This document shows, one piece after another, positions 5,390 to 8,350 of a DNA stretch of 8,350 nt. Under the pieces are notes generated by a model. The model made no database searches, was not told where the DNA came from, and worked only from the letters and a program-made list of their open reading frames with translations. The position numbers and the translations under genes are program-made. How positions within the stretch are numbered: the first letter of the stretch is position 1; each line of letters starts with the position of its first letter. Origin of the DNA: Chloroflexota bacterium (GTDB lineage: Bacteria; Chloroflexota; Dehalococcoidia; Plut-88900); contig JADFJI010000077.1 of assembly GCA_022566235.1 (NCBI GenBank), positions 1-8,350 of the forward strand, written 5' to 3'.

Positions 5390-6892
5390 TCATGTGCCTT
5401 TGGGCTGATCCTTCAATCGAGAGCGCCCCTCAACCTTTCCCCCGTCCCCTTCTACAAATAGTGTCAGCACATCCCCTCCTCCGGCGCGTGGGCGCAGAAT
5501 ATGATTTACGGTACTTCGGGGCAGGACCCTCAGCAGATTAGCCCGCAGGCGCCTCCTTCCCACGCCCCTGTCCCGAGCGATCTCAACCAGGCTCTCATCT
5601 CGCCTCAGCCTTGAGAGCAGCGCGCCTTCATCTAGGTCGAGCAGCCTGCACAGGCGAATCAGGACATCCGGTTTTGGGGTTTCCGGCCCCGGATCCCTCG
5701 CATAGTTAGCCAGCAAAAGGGCACTAAAAACAAGGGTTATGGGGGCGAAAGCGGTTATCATCAAGCCGGTTCTCAAGTCTCCCACCGCCTCTTCCACGAA
5801 GCCGACCAGAATCGGCCCCAGGGCCCCTCCCCCCCACATGACCGTATATACGACGGACGAGGCGATTGCCACCTCCCTGGGTTTGATGGCGGGAAGATCG
5901 AATATCATGGTCATCAGAAGAGGGAAAAACCCAAATCCGATGCCGTTTACGATGGAGAGTAGGAACAGCAGGGGTACAGACCCGGTGGAAATTAGTCCCG
6001 CATAAGACAGGCACTGGCTGACGCCGCACAGCACGAGAACGGTGGTCCTGTGCCGGGCGACAAAGGGCAACACCACCATGAGCAGCTCCGAGGGGGCCAT
6101 GGCAAAGGAGACTACCCCCAGCATCAATCCGACGGTGGTAGCCTTGATGGCGTATTCATCCTGCATAAAGGTAGGCCAGAAGTTGCTGAAGGCCATTCTG
6201 GCCAGCAGGATGCCAAACACGGCCAGACAGATAAACCACACCTCCCTGTATTTAAGGATTTTGGCCAGGGGAGCATCGCCCCGGGCCTGCATCTGTCTCC
6301 TGTAGTCAGCCGTCTCTCTGTCCTTACCCAGGCTTATCCAGAGGATGGCTGCGAAGAGGCTTATCCCTGCCCAGGTGTACATGGTATTACGCCAGCCCCC
6401 CACCCAGCCCATCAGCAGAGGGATGAATACCAATCCCGTTCCCATCAGTACGTCCACGAGGCTAATGGTGAAGCCGTTGGCGGCCCCAATGTTCTTGTGG
6501 GAGACCCACTGGATCACGAGCAGGGTTCGGGGTGACTGGCTGGCCTGCTGCACCATCCCCAGCCCTATGCGGGCGATGAGGAGAACGGCAAAGGTGGGGG
6601 CCCAGCCCCCGATGGCGATGAATATGGTCCCGGCCAGAAACGAGACGGCGGCGGTCCTCCAGGGCCTATACCTGGATACCCACCAGTTGATGGGAACCGA
6701 GAAGAGGACGTTTCCAAAGAGGACAGATGAACCCAGCCAGCCCTGTTCCGAGGGAGAGAGGGAAAGCTCTTCCGAGATTTGGGGAAGGAGTAGGCCCAGG
6801 GAGGTCATGGCGACCAGCACCAGGGAGAATCCGAAGGTGAACAGGCCGAGAATGCCCCAGCGATAAGCCGCGGACTTCTCCACAGGGGTCAC
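5390..6892 (-). CDS. MFS permease with a soluble C-terminal tail domain
   Basis: A 500-residue major facilitator superfamily transporter of the cytoplasmic membrane; substrate unknown. Twelve hydrophobic segments can be placed at about 13-35, 51-70, 78-95, 98-116, 137-158, 168-188, 217-240, 252-275, 283-302, 306-330, 342-366 and 376-397, with the usual long central loop (189-215). Loop 2-3 reads WWVSRYRPWR, a degenerate motif A without its aspartate. Charged residues inside the membrane (R108, R122, D147, E269) recur in the neighbouring permease and may carry protons or bind substrate. Residues about 399-500 are an added tail, with LLDLDEGALLSRLRRDESLVEIARDRGV-type helices at 417-444, then a basic low-complexity end. 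The start is GTG at 6892, with GGGAG 5 nt upstream. The stop overlaps the ATG at 5393. It lies 130 nt downstream of its paralogue. Confidence 0.9.
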   Translation of the reverse strand: MTPVEKSAAYRWGILGLFTFGFSLVLVAMTSLGLLLPQISEELSLSPSEQGWLGSSVLFGNVLFSVPINWWVSRYRPWRTAAVSFLAGTIFIAIGGWAPTFAVLLIARIGLGMVQQASQSPRTLLVIQWVSHKNIGAANGFTISLVDVLMGTGLVFIPLLMGWVGGWRNTMYTWAGISLFAAILWISLGKDRETADYRRQMQARGDAPLAKILKYREVWFICLAVFGILLARMAFSNFWPTFMQDEYAIKATTVGLMLGVVSFAMAPSELLMVVLPFVARHRTTVLVLCGVSQCLSYAGLISTGSVPLLFLLSIVNGIGFGFFPLLMTMIFDLPAIKPREVAIASSVVYTVMWGGGALGPILVGFVEEAVGDLRTGLMITAFAPITLVFSALLLANYARDPGPETPKPDVLIRLCRLLDLDEGALLSRLRRDESLVEIARDRGVGRRRLRANLLRVLPRSTVNHILRPRAGGGDVLTLFVEGDGGKVEGRSRLKDQPKGT

Positions 6893-7022
6893 GTTATCTC
6901 CCTTCCTTTGTGAGGAACAGGCTAACCGATAGCTGTATCATATATCAGGGCAGAGGCCAGGACACTAACGGAGGCATCCCAGCTCCGCCCACCGGTGACA
7001 GAGTGGCTCTATATGGCACGAA

Positions 7023-8276
7023 TCAGGCCTCGGCGCCCGTGTCCAGGGACGTCGCCAGCCTCCGGGCAGTGCCGACCTTCTGGGCTTGAAGTATTACCGC
7101 CACCACCACCAGGACCAGGGGACCAAACGCGGTGATCAGGAGGCCGAGCCGCAGGTCTCCAGTGGCCTCTTGAAGAAACCCCACCAGCAACGGCCCGATA
7201 CTCGCGCCGAGCCAGATGGAGGTCTGCATGAAGGCGATGCCTACCGTCACCTCTCGGGGCTTTATATCCGGCAACTGGTACACCATCAGCATGAGCACCG
7301 GGAAGAAGGCGAAGAAAAGCCCTCTGAGAATAGATAACAGGTAAAGCAGTGGGATGGAGTCTACATACAGCAGACCGAAATATGCTAATGCGGTGGCGAT
7401 GCCACATGCTGCCAGGACCGCCGGCTGCCTTCGGACCAGGGCCGGCAGGGCATTTGCCAGAAAGTCCGTGGGGCCGGCGACTACCTGCATCAGACCCAGG
7501 GCCACCCCTGTTGCGGTAGCGGAGGCGCCAAGGCTACCCTGGGCGAAGGTGGGCCAGAAGGTCTGGAATGCGGTCTGGGCCATCATAGAGGTCGCCATGC
7601 CCAGTCCCATAATCCATAGCTGCTTGTACTTAAAGATGGTCAAGAGCGGGGACTGGAGCTGGGCCTGCATCCTCTCCCGATACTCCGCGGTGTCTCGCTC
7701 TTTGCCGAAGACCAGCCAGAATCCGGCGGTGAGGAAGGCCACTCCGCTCATCACGTAGAGGGCGTCCCGCCAGCTGCCCAACCACAAGACGAGAATTGGA
7801 GTGGCGAAGAAGGCGATACCCATAATTATGTCGATGCTCCCGAAGACGACACCCTGGGTGAAAGGCATGCGCCTGGGAGGAGTCCATTGCATGATTATCA
7901 TGGCCCTGGGCGCCTGGCTGGCGATGAAGCTGATGCCCAGTCCGACCCGTCCCAGAATGAGTATCGCGAAGATGGGCGACCACGCCTGGAGCAGGGTAAA
8001 GAATGCGACGCCCAGAAAAGCGAGGCTGGCTACCCTCCAGGGCCTGTACCTGGAGAGCCAGAGGTTTGCAGGGATGGCGAAGATCAGGTTTCCAAAGATG
8101 ACGGAGGACCCAAGCCAGCCCTGCTGGGACGGAGATAGGCCCAGCTCCTCGGAGATATCGGGCAGGAGCAGCCCGATTACGAACATCACCGTCAGGGCCA
8201 CGCCCACGGAGGACGTAAGGGACCCGATTACTACCCATCTGTAAGGGGAAACCCGGTCTTCCTGATATGTGGTCAC
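7023..8276 (-). CDS. MFS permease, paralogue of the downstream permease
   Basis: A 12-span major facilitator superfamily transporter, 417 residues from the preferred GTG at 8276 or 428 from GTG at 8309. The shorter start gives MTTYQEDRVSPYRW, which matches the N-terminal length of the neighbouring permease, and has AGGAG upstream, although 11 nt away. It shares long stretches with that neighbour: GLLLPDISEELGLSPSQQGW, GSSVIFGNLIFAIP, LSRYRPWR, FWPTF and IKPREV. In the 428-residue numbering, the intramembrane charges R121, R135, D160 and D282 match those of the neighbour. Loop 2-3 again lacks the canonical motif A. It has no tail domain and ends soon after helix 12 (QAQKVGTARRLATSLDTGAEA). It is the first gene of the likely minus-strand operon within this window. 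Substrate unknown; such pairs are often annotated only as MFS transporter. Confidence 0.9.
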   Translation of the reverse strand: MTTYQEDRVSPYRWVVIGSLTSSVGVALTVMFVIGLLLPDISEELGLSPSQQGWLGSSVIFGNLIFAIPANLWLSRYRPWRVASLAFLGVAFFTLLQAWSPIFAILILGRVGLGISFIASQAPRAMIIMQWTPPRRMPFTQGVVFGSIDIIMGIAFFATPILVLWLGSWRDALYVMSGVAFLTAGFWLVFGKERDTAEYRERMQAQLQSPLLTIFKYKQLWIMGLGMATSMMAQTAFQTFWPTFAQGSLGASATATGVALGLMQVVAGPTDFLANALPALVRRQPAVLAACGIATALAYFGLLYVDSIPLLYLLSILRGLFFAFFPVLMLMVYQLPDIKPREVTVGIAFMQTSIWLGASIGPLLVGFLQEATGDLRLGLLITAFGPLVLVVVAVILQAQKVGTARRLATSLDTGAEA

Positions 8277-8287
8277 GCCTCTAGCAT

Positions 8288-8292
8288 CTCCT
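8288..8292 (-). promoter_or_regulatory. Possible Shine-Dalgarno for the first MFS permease
   Basis: AGGAG on the minus strand, 11 nt before GTG at 8276. The spacing is long, so support is modest. The alternative GTG at 8309 has only AGGACAGTAGG close upstream. Alignment of the N-terminus with the second permease favours 8276. Confidence 0.4.
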
Positions 8293-8350
8293 GAATTAGC
8301 TTTGTACACCCTACTGTCCTAGATTGCAACCTCGCTCTGCGGTTTCGACC

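Noticed and set aside
4780..5541. 253-codon + strand frame opposite the lipoprotein and the end of a permease gene
   Set aside because: Shadow of GC-rich minus-strand genes. Its product shows no domain, and both genes on the other strand have signal or membrane features.
6345..6866. 173-codon + strand frame (and a second at 6050-6535) opposite the tailed permease
   Set aside because: Lies entirely within a well-supported 12-span permease gene and encodes no recognisable protein.
6937..6942. TATGAT (minus strand) as a -10 box for the tailed permease gene
   Set aside because: No -35 hexamer lies at suitable spacing, so a separate promoter in the 130-nt gap cannot be supported.

Overview
The window holds two unrelated blocks that converge on a short non-coding spacer. 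It reads as a moderately GC-rich bacterial chromosome. My best guess is Chloroflexota, of the Dehalococcoidia/SAR202 type. That rests on three things: the order tuf-rpmG-secE-nusG-rplK-rplA-rplJ-rplL without rpoBC after rplL, a composite palindromic repeat of a style I associate with those genomes, and two MFS permeases of a divergent family. The assignment is inference from gene order and sequence style, not a search result.

Positions 1-4130 (+ strand) are a translation, secretion and transcription-elongation cluster. It contains the 3' end of tuf (EF-Tu, cut by the window edge), rpmG (bL33 with four zinc-ligand cysteines, 55 codons), secE (overlapping rpmG by ATGA), nusG, rplK (uL11), rplA (uL1), rplJ (uL10) and rplL (bL12). 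The 193-nt gap between rplA and rplJ carries a well-formed ribosomal protein L10 leader. It has a kinked L10-binding stem, a competing antiterminator helix and an intrinsic terminator ending in TTTTTT, so rplJL should be controlled by transcription attenuation by its own product.

Positions 4131-4454 have no credible gene. They hold a nested palindromic (REP-like) repeat at about 4239-4376 and a small tandem repeat, between convergent transcription units.

Positions 4455-8309 (- strand) form a likely co-transcribed set, in transcription order: an MFS permease (about 8276 to 7023), a paralogous MFS permease with a roughly 100-residue soluble C-terminal tail (6892 to 5390), and a lipoprotein of unknown function (5324 or 5393 to 4455). 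The two permeases are clearly diverged duplicates. They share the same intramembrane charged residues and a non-canonical loop 2-3. The substrate cannot be read from sequence.

No tRNA, rRNA, CRISPR array, insertion sequence or phage gene was seen. Most of the window is ordinary housekeeping. The parts worth a second look are the L10 attenuator, the permease tail domain, the permease pair with its lipoprotein, and the repeat.
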